From NCBI GenBank assembly GCA_036346375.1, contig CM070514.1:18876463-18940462 (forward strand): DNA of 64,000 bases, read 5' to 3'. Under the pieces are notes generated by a model, which saw only the letters and a program-made list of their open reading frames with translations, ran no database searches and was not told the origin of the DNA. This stretch comes from Guadua angustifolia. Its lineage: Eukaryota > Streptophyta > Magnoliopsida > Poales > Poaceae. A program made the translations under genes and the position numbers. Positions 45,401 through 56,747 of the stretch are shown here, one piece after another; position 1 is the first letter of the stretch; every line of letters starts with the position of its first letter.

Positions 45401-46691
45401 CTTCCTGTTGCAGGCGACTCTCCTAATGGCCACCAGCTTCCTCAGCTGCATGCATCTGCTGAAGACCCTTTTGGGCTGGTCGCCAATCACCAGCAAAATG
45501 CATCCTTGTATTTGAGTTTGGGCACAGGGCCCAGCCCCAAGGGTCTGTGCCCTCGCCTCGCTTATGCATGTACAGTTATACAAGCATGCATACATAAACT
45601 TGTGAAACAATATGAATTAAGTGAAATAATAGGATCAACATGATCAAAGTAGGTGCATGTGCCTTGCTTGTTGAATTATTGGGCTTGTTCCAATTTGACG
45701 ATGAAAGTAAGACATAAATAAGAACCAATTGAATATAAATAGAGATAATTTTTTTGTAGAGTGTGAAAGAGCATGATTTTAGAAAATTTTAGAAACTGCT
45801 TTCACTCAAGTTAGAGTTTGTACGAGGGAGAATGATCCATCAAAATTTTACCAGGAGAGAAAATTTAAAAAAATGAAGGAAAATACTGTTCATAATTATT
45901 TTCTTTAATTCACAAATTCTTGTTTTATTGTGCGGAGGCTGATGTGTGGGACAATGATTCAAGTCAACTAGTTTTATTTAAAAACTAAACCGAGCCGCGG
46001 GACTCATATTTCCGCAAATGTGTTTTTAAAATTGGTTTTTAAAAGAAAACTAACACGTGGGGCTAGCTTGTCAGAACTATATGAGAGGGAAGTGTGCTTG
46101 GCAGGTGGGGCCCGATTGTCATTGACTCAAAATAGGGTAGTGGCTCGGGTGAGGCTATCAACAGCGAACGACGACAGGGCTCGGGATAGCAATGGGAAGT
46201 GAAGGGGGACCTTGAGGAGAGGTTGGCGGTGATTGGGGATGACCAGAGAGGATTGGTGGTGCAATCTCAGCAATGGTGGATAGTGGAGGAGGAGATGTGG
46301 TGGCACTCTAGTGAAATTGATGGAGGGGAAAGCACAAAAGAGGTGAAGGGGCTCTATTTTCAAGGTAGGCAGCGGTAGAGGCTCATTGGAAGAGCTTGGT
46401 GATGATGACCTAAGGTAGAGGAAGGTGGGGACCATGTCAATGGCATCCCAGTAGAGCAAAGAAAGAAGGAAGATTGAGCTCGTGTTGGTTAGATTGAACT
46501 CAAGGCAAAGGAGCTTCGTAGAGGCGTTGTTGTTGTGCTAGGTGTTTGGAGAGGGAGCGATGGGGAGGAGCGCAGAGTTGTGGGTGGCATGTGATGCCTT
46601 TTTATATGCGCGAGGTGAGTGGCTTTGGCTTGAGCCAGACAACATGGTTCAATGGCCAAGGGAAGAAGATAGATACTGGTATTTTTGTCAC
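42402..46691. other. Intergenic stretch, no gene recognised
   Basis: AT-rich with short overlapping frames. GC-richer patches at 45130-45560 and 46080-46660 have frames on both strands (119-174 aa at most) without recognisable domains; the first begins and ends with related TTGTATTTGAG words. They look like fragments of untranslated transposon sequence. Confidence 0.45.
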
Positions 46692-47782
46692 TTTCAGTAC
46701 TACAGAAAAGCCTATATATGACACCTCATCATAGAAGATTTTTAAAAATTATCTATGTTAAAGTTAATCATAAACGTGTTAAAGTTAATCATAAACGTTT
46801 TTGTTAGCATGACCATCAAAGTTATAGGATATGCTAAGAACCATCTGTGATAAGCTAATATCATAGATGGTTCATGGTATTGTCACAGATAATTTTTTAA
46901 TAGAACCGTCTATGATAATACTTTCCTATTATATATATTGTTCTAGGGTTTGTGCTCACCGTAGTCCTCACCCAAATGAAATCTTACAAATGACCCTCGG
47001 CCTCCTTCCTAAGCTTGTCATCATCATTATACCCCCTCGATGCCACCGCCCCCGAGCCAGCACACCTCCTCCTCGAGCCCAACGCTGCCTCCTGTCCTGA
47101 GCCTTAAGGTCTTCCCGAGCCCTCGGTCATATAGTTTGGATATTATTCATCATTTATTCTTTGATTGTATTGTTGCTAAGGTTGTTTAGGCCTCATTCAT
47201 ATATGAATCCCGTATACTAATTGTCAACAAGTAAAAGATAAATCTCGTATACTAATTTTCAACAAGCAAAATGTGTAAAAATTAGATGTTTAGTTATATT
47301 GTTCCTACTAATCCTTTTCCCTTAATGCAGGACAATGCTTCTTTCATTGCGAGATGGGTGTGAATTTAGGCTTTGTTTACTTGGTCTCTTAAATTATAAT
47401 ATATGAGTGGTGTCCATTTTAGATATGCAATATCCACTACTTAAAATATTTGACATCAAGATTGGCCTAAGTAGTTAAATGCAAACATGAATGACATTAG
47501 AATTACATTCTTTCTTAGGGCTGTTTGATTGATGTACATGGTTTGTGCCATATTTCAGGGTAAAATCCCCTCAATCCCTAACTAAGTTTTCCATTTATGC
47601 ATTTAGTCACCAAAGCATCTCTTTAGTGTTTAAAATTCATGCATGATTAGAGGACTAAGTTTGTTACAATATTAAAACCTCACATTGATGTTGAATGTAG
47701 ATGTTTAACTTCTTATTGAGAAAGTAATTTGGATGTTTATTTAAAATTATTTATTTATGTCCCAGTGATTGTAAATTGCACG

Positions 47783-48262
47783 CATAAAATGGATCTTACA
47801 AATAAGATATACGACATGGAAAAGTTGATGGATGCTAAACAAAAACTTGAGATGGAGATAGAACAACTGAAGGGAAAGTCCGATGTAATGGAGCAGAATA
47901 GAAGTGAAGAAGACTCTGAGTTAACAAAAAAGATTAATGAGATGAAACAAAAATTGAAGACATAGGTGGCAAATTGCAAGATGTTGATTCTCTTAACAAG
48001 GTACTCATAGTGCAGGGCAAATACAGAGTTAGAAGAAGCCAAAGCTAAGCTTATTGAAGTAATATGGTTTCTAGTATTTAATTCAACATTGTTACCGGTA
48101 ATATATCAAGTGTAGGGAATAAGAGATATGACTAGAAGTTAATCAGTTATTGGTGTCAAACAAATGGGCACTGTACTAGAGCTATGGAACTTCAGAGAAA
48201 CCAAAAGGCATTTGTTGCGGAAGTTATGGCACATATGATTGCAGACATGGAAAAACCCTAAG
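47783..48262 (+). pseudogene. Captured IDN2/FDM-type (coiled coil-XH) gene fragment
   Basis: Fragment of a plant host gene of the IDN2/FDM family; intact members bind RNA duplexes and act in RNA-directed DNA methylation. At 47783-47965 the frame reads a heptad-rich coiled coil (MEKLMDAKQKLEMEIEQLKG, then EEDSELTKKINEMKQKL), the family's conserved linker. Further on, TELEEAKAKLIE (48016-48058) and, at 48144-48205, IGVKQMG followed closely by ELWNFRE match the beginning and the C-terminal signature of the XH domain, with the middle deleted. The upstream zinc-finger and XS domains are absent. Stops and frame changes separate the pieces. The assignment is by recognised motifs only. Confidence 0.62.
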
Positions 48263-48334
48263 GTCCCTTGTCTTGATCTATCAAATAATGTTGTTTCTCA
48301 ATGTATACTTGTTGATATTTGTAGTATTGTATTA

Positions 48335-49198
48335 TAAGGACATCCAACTCAAGGATACGACCGCTGCCCCTACTTCGTCTCCAACCACTTCATCTTCATC
48401 GCCGAAAGGTCTTAATCCTGAAGCTCAGCCTTTCAAGCCCACGACAAAGGACCAGCATCTCAAGCACACACCCCGAGGACAGCCCACACACCAAGGAAGG
48501 CTCGTATGGAAGCCCAAGATGCCAAAAAGCCCGGTTTGGCCATCCAGCAGTATGTCAACTTCAAATGGGCGTAACTCGGGCTCCCGGACTCCAATTTCAG
48601 CGTGCGACCACCCGTTTGAAAGCTTAGGAGATAAGCTTTCCAATGGATCCAGCCCTACCTCCAAATTCACTCTAAATCAACAGGAAAACACCGAACAATG
48701 TCACGGGCCAAATCTATCAGGTGCTGCGTCACCGTATTTTTGGGCCCATGGCCCATGTATGGTTAGGGTTGCGTGGTGGCCGACCCTAGGGTGGTGGCCT
48801 ACCCTAATTTGGGCACCCCAAGTCTGGTCTCCACCCTATATAATGCTCCAGCCGTCGTACGTTGTCGTTTAGGTTTTGTTGCGTGTGATTGACCCCTTGT
48901 GCGTCCCTCCTCGTGTTCGCGTGTGTCGACTAGACCACCCGTGACGAGAGACAGAATCTTACCCTTGTTTCTTTGAGATTATTGGATTGAAATTTCTTTC
49001 ACCTTGTTCTTGTTTGTTCTCGGTTGTAGCAGGTACAAGGATCGATCGGGTCTTGATTCGGTTAATTGCCTCGTGTGGTGACGTTGCGATTGCTTGCTTG
49101 CTGATCTCGTGGTTAGTAGCCAAACCATCTACACCGTACTACATCAAAACCGACGTATCGTTCTTATCAGAAGATCGGGCTGACCCCCGTGCGCATCA
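48335..49198 (+). repeat. 5' LTR of the gypsy element
   Basis: 864 bp. It differs from the 3' LTR mostly by C/T and G/A transitions, and I saw no length difference. TATATAATG near 48837 is the TATA box candidate. Confidence 0.92.
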
Positions 49199-49200
49199 AG

Positions 49201-49212
49201 TGGTATCAGAGC
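49201..49212 (+). promoter_or_regulatory. Primer-binding site of the gypsy element
   Basis: TGGTATCAGAGC, two bases after the 5' LTR, complementary to initiator tRNA-Met. Confidence 0.92.
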
Positions 49213-50525
49213 GATGGTTGCTTGGTGAGAATACCCTTATTTTTGTTTAGTTCATCTTGTTCATCCTAAAGTCTAGAAAAATAGCCAAAAAAATTTTCTG
49301 TTCGTCTTGTGATCGATCTAATCCGAGCCCCCTTTTAGCCTTTACTATTACTACCTAGTTTATTTCTTGTTGAATTTGCGTTGCATCGTCGTGTCATTGC
49401 TGGTCTTAGTGTTTTGATCTTTAGAGTTTCGAGTTCTATTCACGTTGTCATCACAGCGTCGTGTTCTTCATGAGTCTATTTGTGCTGCCATCTTCATCCC
49501 GCAAACCTGAGAGCCTCCCACCAGAACGCCCCAAATTCCACCACGCAAAAATCAAAATCGAGTAGCCCACGTTCTCCTCAGCCAACTCGGTTTTCTCCTT
49601 CCAATTTGTGTTCCCTCAAAACTCACCGAAGTTTCCCAAACCGAGAAGGAATATAACTCAGCCAAGCACATACACCTTGCCATATAACTCACGTCTCCAC
49701 CTTTAAAGCTGGTCTATTTTTACCTTAACAGCCATCCCACCCTGCTTATCTCGTCCTAGTTATTAGGGTTTTCCATCGACGCCCTTTTCCAAGTCAAAAC
49801 CGTGCAAGCCTTTCCTTCCATAGCTCGGTTGAAAAAAAAAAAGAAACCAAAGGGTAACTGAAGGCGAACCATCTCTCTCGCTCTCTCCACGCCATTGCTT
49901 TGCACTTGGCTAATTCACAAATTTGGTGCACAAATCAAAGTCTAGAGAGAAAAAATAAAAAATTACCTTTTAATCTTTTAATTACCTTTATACCCTGGTC
50001 AAAAAAAAGTGTGTGTGGTGAGTGTTGCTTGGAGTCCTTTTGAGTCCATTGTTCAGTTTTAGGGCTCCCTCAAAAAAAATTCAAAAAAAAGAGAGTAAAA
50101 AAAAGAAAAAAAAGAGGAGCCCTAGCTGCTTGCTTTGTGTTGAGGACATTCTCATTGCATTTCTGTGGTATTGTTGGTGTTTAGGCTCGCGTCTCTAGCT
50201 TGATATAGCCTAGGACCAGCACAATACCGCCGTTGAATGTTCTTTCAACTTGTTTTAGCTAGTGTGGTTCTAGTTCTTCCTTTGCTACAAATAATACCTA
50301 TCCAAGCTCCACTTACTATTAACTACAGGAAAAGTACCTTGCAATCGCTTTGTCACTCCTAAGTGCAGGTTGCCATCATTATCCGATCAGACCTTGACAA
50401 GCTGTCGGGTAAGAGCTAGTAAGAACTTGGTGTTAGCTTGAGCGCATGAGATCCTCCACTGCCCATATACTAGTAGTCCATAGGAACTAACTCTCTTGTG
50501 AGTTCTCTATTTGTTGTTCCTAACC

Positions 50526-51476
50526 ATGGCAGGTATTCCAAGCAATCATGGGAGCAACGTCGGTAATGGGAGTGAACATGAGGACCTCCTCACGCCAAAA
50601 GAATGGCGTTGGGTCACTCATTTCAAGAGGATGCACAATCAGCACGAGATGCGAACTCATGACACTCTTGATGCGATTCAGGCGCAATTGGCACTCCTCA
50701 CTGAGCTTCAAGCACAGCTAGAACAACTTCAAGGTGCTGCCCCCAACAATGATGCCGCTGGTCATGCTTTGGACCAACACGACGCTCCACCGAGTGTCCC
50801 TGCTCTTTTAAATGGGGTGGATCAAGAGGAGAACAACTATGCCGCCGACACCAAGGACGACTATAGGGTAAATGTGAACAACGACCGACCTCATCGTCGA
50901 CTCCGCAATAACAGGCAAGGTATAGCTAGAAATCAACATGATCAAAAGGAAGAACGTGATGATTCTATGGCAAAAATGAAATTTACTATGCTTCCTTTTG
51001 ATGGTACTTATAATCCTGATGTTTATCTAGATTGGGAGTTGGCGGTAAATCAAAAATTTTCTTGCTATGACTTCTCTGAGCGTAGAAGGGTTCACACTAC
51101 CACTAGTGAATTTACTGGTTTTGCATCTATTTGGTGGAAAGAATTTTGTAGAGCCAATCGTGATGTACCTACAACTTGGAATGGGTTGAAGCATGCCATG
51201 AGGGCTAGATTTGTTCCTACATACTATGCTTGTGACTTATTAAATAAAATGCAGCGCTTTAATCAAGCTGATAAAACGGTTGAGGAATATTATCTGGAAT
51301 TGCAAATTGGTATGTTACGCTGTGGGTTAGAAGAGAGTGAAGATGCAAAAATGGCTAGGTTTTTGGGTGGGCTTAACCGAGAGATACAAGACATACTTGA
51401 TTATAAATAATACAATTCTATCACTCGTTTGTATCATCTTGCCTTGAAAGCAGAAAGGGAAGTGCAGGGTCGGTGA
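50526..51476 (+). pseudogene. Ty3/gypsy Gag
   Basis: Capsid protein of the gypsy element. From the ATG at 50526 (ACCATGGCAG, good context) the frame runs 294 aa to a TAA at 51408. It has a Gln/Leu-rich coiled-coil-like stretch (residues about 45-75), then the retrotransposon Gag core (MLPFDGTYNPDVYLDWELAV, FASIWWKEFCR, MRARFVPTYYACDLLNKMQ, ARFLGGLNREIQDIL). After the TAA the same frame continues with ITRLYHLALKAEREVQGR, so the stop is probably a point mutation in a longer Gag. A zinc knuckle (CKGHGHMMRDC, about 51680-51715) follows in another frame. Confidence 0.88.
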
Positions 51477-51745
51477 TGGACGACACGAGGTAATTTTGGA
51501 GGTTCTTCCACATCCAAGTCGGTCCACATCCAAACAAAGGTGACATCTTCTGCTCCGGGACATACGCCTTCACCGACACACCTTCCAGAGTCAAGTAAAT
51601 CAGCTACAAAACAAGCTCCGACGAAGAGTGCATCATCCATTGCATCTACTGGTCGGACAAGAGAAGTACAATGTGTTTTGATGCAAGGGACATGGCCATA
51701 TGATGCGCGATTGTCTAAACCAATGTGCTCTAATAATACGAGAAA

Positions 51746-52246
51746 ATGGTGAGTACTCTAGTGCTAGTGATATTGACAAAAATGAATATGCTTTGGTTGT
51801 CACTAACACTGCAGAACAAGAAGAGGAGATTTGCAATGCTACCTCAACAGAGAAGTATCCAGCTCTTGTTGTCACACGAGTTGCATGTGCAACCTACACG
51901 TGATGAGCCAAATCAACGCCATACCATCTTTCAAACAAAGTTTGTAGTCAATGAACGAGCAGTGCATGTTATTGTTGATGGTGGTAGCTGCAACAACCTT
52001 GCTAGCGTGGATATGATCGAGAAGCTTAGCTTGGCCACAAGTCTGCTACAACAATCATACGAGATTGAGTGGCTCAACTCTAATGGTAAGGTTAAGGTAA
52101 CAAAAACCGTTCGAGTACCTATTTCTATCGGTTCATATCATGATCATATTGTTTGCGATGTTGTACCCATGGATGCTTGTTCTCTTTTGTTGGGTAGACT
52201 GTGGATATATGATATAGATGCCACACATCTTGGTAGGACCAATTAG
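51746..52246 (+). pseudogene. Ty3/gypsy aspartic protease, start of pol
   Basis: The frame carries a pepsin-like retroviral-type protease: RHTIFQTKFVVNERAVHVIV, then the active-site box VDGGSCNNLAS (DGG instead of the more common DSG, usual for this lineage), and the C-terminal ACSLLLGRLWIYDIDATHLG. It stops at 52244-52246 (TAG). Weak continuation reads FKGKKIILEPMTP. No reverse transcriptase follows. It would have cut the Gag-Pol polyprotein; now orphaned. Confidence 0.82.
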
Positions 52247-52437
52247 TACACTTTTATGTTTAAGGGAAAGAAAATAATTTTAGAACCAATGACACCTACT
52301 GAATTACTTAAGGTTGCTGCACAACATACTAAAAGAGAACACGAAAGTAATGATACTAAAAAAAGAGTGTAGCTAATGAGCTAAATCCACCTAAAGCAAC
52401 AAGTGATAAATCTGACCACAAATTAAAAGGTGTAGTT

Positions 52438-52580
52438 TTGTTAGCTACCAATGTTACTATACATGATGACAACACCACAAGTTTGCAACCATCTGTTTCT
52501 TTGTCTCCTGTTGTCACTAACCTTTTACAGGAGCATGGAAAGGAGTCGAGGACGACTCCAATTCAAGAAGGAGAGGATGA
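52438..52580 (+). pseudogene. Deletion junction joining early pol to the pol C-terminus
   Basis: A frame reads LSPVVTNLLQEHGKESRTTP and then QEGEDDEDIQ, entering the 3' LTR. In full-length relatives VTNLLQE precedes the RT and the acidic QEGEDDED lies at the very end of pol. RT, RNase H and integrase therefore appear to be cut out, with the frame kept across the join. Confidence 0.55.
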
Positions 52581-53444
52581 TGAGGACATCCAACCCAAGG
52601 ATACGACCGTTGCCCCTACTTCGTCTCCAACCGCTTCATCTTCATCGCCGAGAGGTCTTAATCCTGAAGCTCAGCCTTTCAAGCCCATGACAAAAGACCA
52701 GCACCTCAAGCACACACTCCGAGGATAGCCCACGTGCCAAGGAAGGCTCGTATAGAAGCCTAAGATGCCAAAAAGCCCAGCTCGGCTATCTAGCAGTATG
52801 TCAACTTTAAACGGACGTAACTTAGGCTCCCTGACTCCAATTTCAGTGTGCGACCACCCGTTTGAAAGCTTAGGAGATAAGCTTTCGAATGGATTCAGCC
52901 CCACCTCCAAATTCACTCCAAATTAACAGGAAAATGCCAAACAATGTCACGGGCCAAATCTGTCAGGTGCTGCGTCACCGTATTTTTGGGCCCATGGCCC
53001 ATGTATGGTTAGGGTTGCGTGGTGGCCGACCCTAGGGTGGTGGCCTACCCTAATTTGGGCGCCCCAAGTCTGGTCTCCACCCTATATAATGCTCCAGCCG
53101 TCGTACATTGTCATTTAGGTTTTGTTGCGTGTGGTTGGCCCCTTGTGCGTCCCTCCTCGTGTTCGCGTGTGTCGACTAGTCCACCCGTGACGAGAGATAG
53201 AACATCACCCTTGTTTCTTTGAGATTATTGGATTGAAATTACTTTCACCTTGTTCTTACTTGTTCTCGGTTGCAGCAGGTATAAGGATCGATCGGATCTT
53301 GATTCGGTTGATTGCCTCATGTGGTGACGTTATGATTGCTTGGTTGTCGATCTCGTGGTTAGTAGCTGAGCCATCTACACCGTACTACATCAAAACCGAC
53401 GTATTGTTCTCATCAGAAGATCGGGCCGACCCCCGTGCGCATCA
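52581..53444 (+). repeat. 3' LTR of the gypsy element
   Basis: 864 bp, starting TGAGGACATCC and ending GCGCATCA; partner of 48335-49198. Confidence 0.92.
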
Positions 53445-53624
53445 TTATATCTTTTCAATGTATTGTCACCTGAAATTATCCTTAATATATATTTGCTCAT
53501 CTTGAATCTAATTACTAAATAGTGTCTTGCTTGTTTGAACCATGCAAAATGTTGTCATAGGAATATTCTACTACACAAGAGATGGATAGAAAATTTATCA
53601 TGAATTAAAAATTCTATGATCGAC

Positions 53625-54236
53625 ATGTTTTTCTTCCTCTCTTGGAAGAACTTCCATTATTAGTATTTGTTGTTGAAATGTTTTTCCTCCTTAGATATTT
53701 TTGTAATGATATTTATAAGGCACAACCAGTTATAGATTTTATAATTGAATATATAAATATCCTAAATACATAGAGACAACAGCTTGTCTGATCAGGATCG
53801 TCTTAAAATATGAACATTTGTAGCACTTTCATCTCCTTTCTTATAAATATGGAGTCCATCAAAATAATCCTATTCCTGCACAAAACTAGAGTGAAATAGG
53901 ATGCCTATGGTATTCTCATTTGGGATGAGTATGAAATAGAAGATAAATCAGAGCATGACAACTTTCAAGACAAATAGTGAATGGAGTTGAATTTTACATT
54001 GAAATATATTAACATTAGAATAAGGAGATGAAAGTGCTACAAAGGTTCATATTTAAAGACGATCCTAATTAAACAAGTTGTTGTCTTGATGTATCTCGGA
54101 TGTTTATATATTCAATTACAAAATCTATAACTTATTGTGTCTTGTAAATGTCATTGTAGAAATATTTAAGGAGAAAAAAATTTTGAACAATAAATACTAA
54201 TCGTGGAAGTTCTTCCGGGAGAGGAAGAAAAACAAG
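53625..54236. repeat. Large inverted repeat in CACTA 2
   Basis: The arms 53625-53842 and 54020-54236 (about 217 bp) are inverted copies with a 177-bp spacer. They are related to the arms of the CACTA 1 inverted repeat (shared words GAACTTCCATTATTA/GAACCTCCATTATTT, TTTGTAGC, CAATTACAAAATCTATAA). Confidence 0.88.
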
Positions 54237-54513
54237 TGGATTATAGATGGTTCTTTAAACAAGCCGTCTGTGATATATTATCATAGACAGATCTTGATAC
54301 AAATCATTTGTGCTAGCCTATTATCACAGACAGTTTGTACCAAGAACTATTTGTAATATCCTATTATCATAGATGGTTTTTACTAAGAATTGTCTGTAAT
54401 ATGTGTTTCACAAATGATTTAGAAACCGTCCATGTTGTACCATATTATTACTCATACATGCTTATAGTCGAATCATAAAACCATCTGTGATGGTCTTTTT
54501 GGTAATAGTGTTT

Positions 54514-55384
54514 GCAGTACACCTTGCAACATGCACATAGAGGCACTGATGGGGGCGGGGGTGATGGCAAGGGGGTGAGATGGTGGCTCAACGTGTATCC
54601 TATACGGGCGACAGGGTAGCATTAGTGTAGGCCGTTGGCTGGATTGGATTTCGGCTAGTGTCATGACGTTGGGCGGCATGGCTTCGGGTGGCGATGGCGG
54701 CTGGTGAGGTATGGCGACATGGCGGTCGTGGCTTGACCATGTGCGGCGTTGCTAGTTTTGAAGCGCACGTGAACTGGCAGGGGCTTGGATGAGCCAGGCG
54801 TGAGCGGTGCGGTCACAACGATTACGGTGCACGAACGGCACTAGGCTGGTAAGGCATGGGGCACAAGCTGGCTTGAGGAAGAGGGGGAAAACATAGGTAT
54901 TGTATTCCTGTAAATACGCCGAGAAAAAGATAAATCAGGAGAAGGCGTCTCTGCACCTGGGCTTTTTCGAGCAAGTAAAGTAGTTGGAGGAAAGTGACTC
55001 GAAGCTGACATGTGGCCCAGGTTGGGGAGAGAGAGAGAGAGAAAGGAGGGAGCTTTTAAAATTTTGTTTTCTTCAAAGATAGTGCCCAAATACTACCGTA
55101 TATAAAGGAGGAAGATTTTTTGGGCACTCGGCGCTCCACGTCACGTTTTGCTACAGTAAAACGCTCTGCCGTGCATACGGTGCACGAGCCGTTGAGCCAC
55201 GTCGCCGTGTTGCTCACCGGCTCGTTTACTTTATTTATATATTTTAGCACCATTTTCCACCACCAACGCTCGCGCGACAAAACGGTAGAACGGCTTGCTG
55301 TGGTGCCCTTGGTCTCGAGTTCGATTTCACGAAGTTTCAGTTTTTTCACAGCGACGTGTGGCTCGAGCAGCTGGCCGAGCGTGA
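54514..55384. other. Intergenic stretch, no gene recognised
   Basis: GC-rich with short overlapping frames; a frame at 55120-55485 has no recognisable domain. A GA run lies near 55028-55042. Confidence 0.4.
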
Positions 55385-55665
55385 TTTTTGCAGAGAAGCC
55401 TCCAAAGTTTCAAAAATCGCTAAGTCCTTTTTTAAGGGAAAAGCCCTGGAAAATCCGAAAATTCGTTTTTTTCCAGAGCCCCTAGATAGTTTTGAAAATT
55501 GCATTTAGGTCCTTTTTTTACAGAAAAGACCTTAGGAAATTCAAAAATTATTTTTTTGCCAGGGCCCCAGCATGCCACCTATTTTTTTTTGCAGAGAAGC
55601 CCCTGTAGGTTTCAAAAATCGCATCTAGGTCACCTTTATTGTGGGGAAGACCCTAAAAAGCCACG
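55385..55665. repeat. Degenerate tandem repeat
   Basis: TTTGCAGAGAAGCC followed by AGTTTCAAAAATCGC at 55385 recurs near 55590 (GCAGAGAAGCCCC, GTTTCAAAAATCGC). Weaker copies lie near 55470 (TTTTGAAAATTGCATTTAGG) and 55520 (ACAGAAAAGACC). Confidence 0.65.
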
Positions 55666-56747
55666 TTTTTCATAGAGAATCCTCTAGAATTCTCAAATAG
55701 ATTTTCTAGGATTACAGTTTAATACCTCGCTGTCGACGATCGGGATCGCCTGACCGCAAAAGTGAAGAGGGGGTTAGTGTGAATGAGGGACTCAAGAAGT
55801 GCCTCGCTCAACAAAGGCGTGATGTAGGTCGGCATGGGCGCGCCGAAAGGGACAATGGATTATACTGGTTCAAGCCCCATGAGGGTAATGTTTCACGCCC
55901 GCCTTTCTCCTGAGGAGGAGGAATTCACTAATTGTGAGTACAAAGAGTGGATTACAATGAGCTTGAACGCCTATCTGCGGTTCATCGGTCTATTGTTGGT
56001 GTTCTCGCCTGCACACATGCCTTGCGAGGCCTTATATCCTCCCCGATGTTGCTCAGAATCTGAACGGAGAGATTCTCGGTAGTGGCCGTGCACATTGAAG
56101 GTGGGTTGTAATCGCCTTTAAATGCCGCCCACGCCTACCTTGATGTCATTACTCTCGGTCTTGGTAACGCCGAGTGAGCGCAATCCTTCGAGCTAAGGTC
56201 GAGGTCGAAGCGGACGATCCCACCGCCCGAGCTTGAGGTCGCATGGTTCCAGCTACTTAGGTCTTGGCCGGGCCCCTTGTTGTATCGCCCCAAGCTAGGG
56301 ACCCCTGTTGACCGTGTATTGACTTGTCAGAGATTTCCTGGCCTCGCTGCCCAGCCCCCTGTGCTCAAGGTCGAGGAGGACACCTGGATCGATCTTGAGC
56401 CTGCAGTCGTTGGGAACAGACCTCCGGACTCCTTCGGTCGAGGTCGGGCGGAGATCACCAGGAAAAACTTCGGCCAGACACCGGGCGCCTTGGACTTCAC
56501 GATGATGGTACGAATCCGACGGTTAGTGGGAGTGCTCATGACGCCTTGAAACCGCCGCCGATCCTAATTATGCTCACAAATCATCTTCGACATAGCTTTT
56601 GAGGCGCTTGGTCTAAAATCGCCACGACCCGAGCCCATAAGCCCAAGCCTTCGCAACCTTCAAAAAGAACTCCCGACTTTGCGCCTCGCACCTCTAGCCT
56701 TTTGCTCGTGTAACTCTCCTTCCTCGACTAAGCTTGATAGCGCCGCC
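55666..56747. other. 5' region of the antisense gene / possible LTR of the Tat element
   Basis: GC-rich with no domain. It lies where the 3' LTR and the promoter of the plus-strand extra gene of the minus-oriented Tat element should be. No LTR boundary could be set because the second LTR is outside the window. Confidence 0.35.

Larger units (their letters stand above)
48335..53444 (+). mobile_element. Ty3/gypsy element, gag-pro only (pol deleted)
   Basis: Two 864-bp LTRs (48335-49198 and 52581-53444) flank a 3.4-kb interior with PBS, gag and protease but no RT, RNase H or integrase. The 3' LTR starts TGAGGACATCC, the 5' LTR TAAGGACATCC; both end GTGCGCATCA. Flanking TATTA (48330-48334) and TTATA (53445-53449) do not match, so the target duplication is unproven. 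The leader 49213-50525 is non-coding, with A-rich runs at 49828-49842 and 50068-50115. It is inserted in CACTA 2. Confidence 0.9.
46695..54510 (+). mobile_element. CACTA transposon 2 with captured gene fragment
   Basis: The left end CAGTACTACAGAAAAG (one change from CACTA) and the right end complement of CACTATTACCAAAAAG are flanked by TTT at 46692-46694 and 54511-54513. Subterminal AACCGTCT/AGATGGTT words lie at 46840-46930 and 54245-54490. The right-hand kilobase is clearly related to that of CACTA 1 (for example TTATCCTTAATA followed by TTTGCTCATCTTGAAT), including the inverted repeat. No TNP2 gene is present. In its place is a fragment of an XH-domain gene, and a Ty3/gypsy element is inserted at 48335-53444. 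It is non-autonomous. Confidence 0.88.

Noticed and set aside
45086..45610. 174-aa minus-strand frame and 119-aa plus-strand frame
   Set aside because: They overlap on opposite strands in a GC-rich patch without recognisable domain or codon-use signal.
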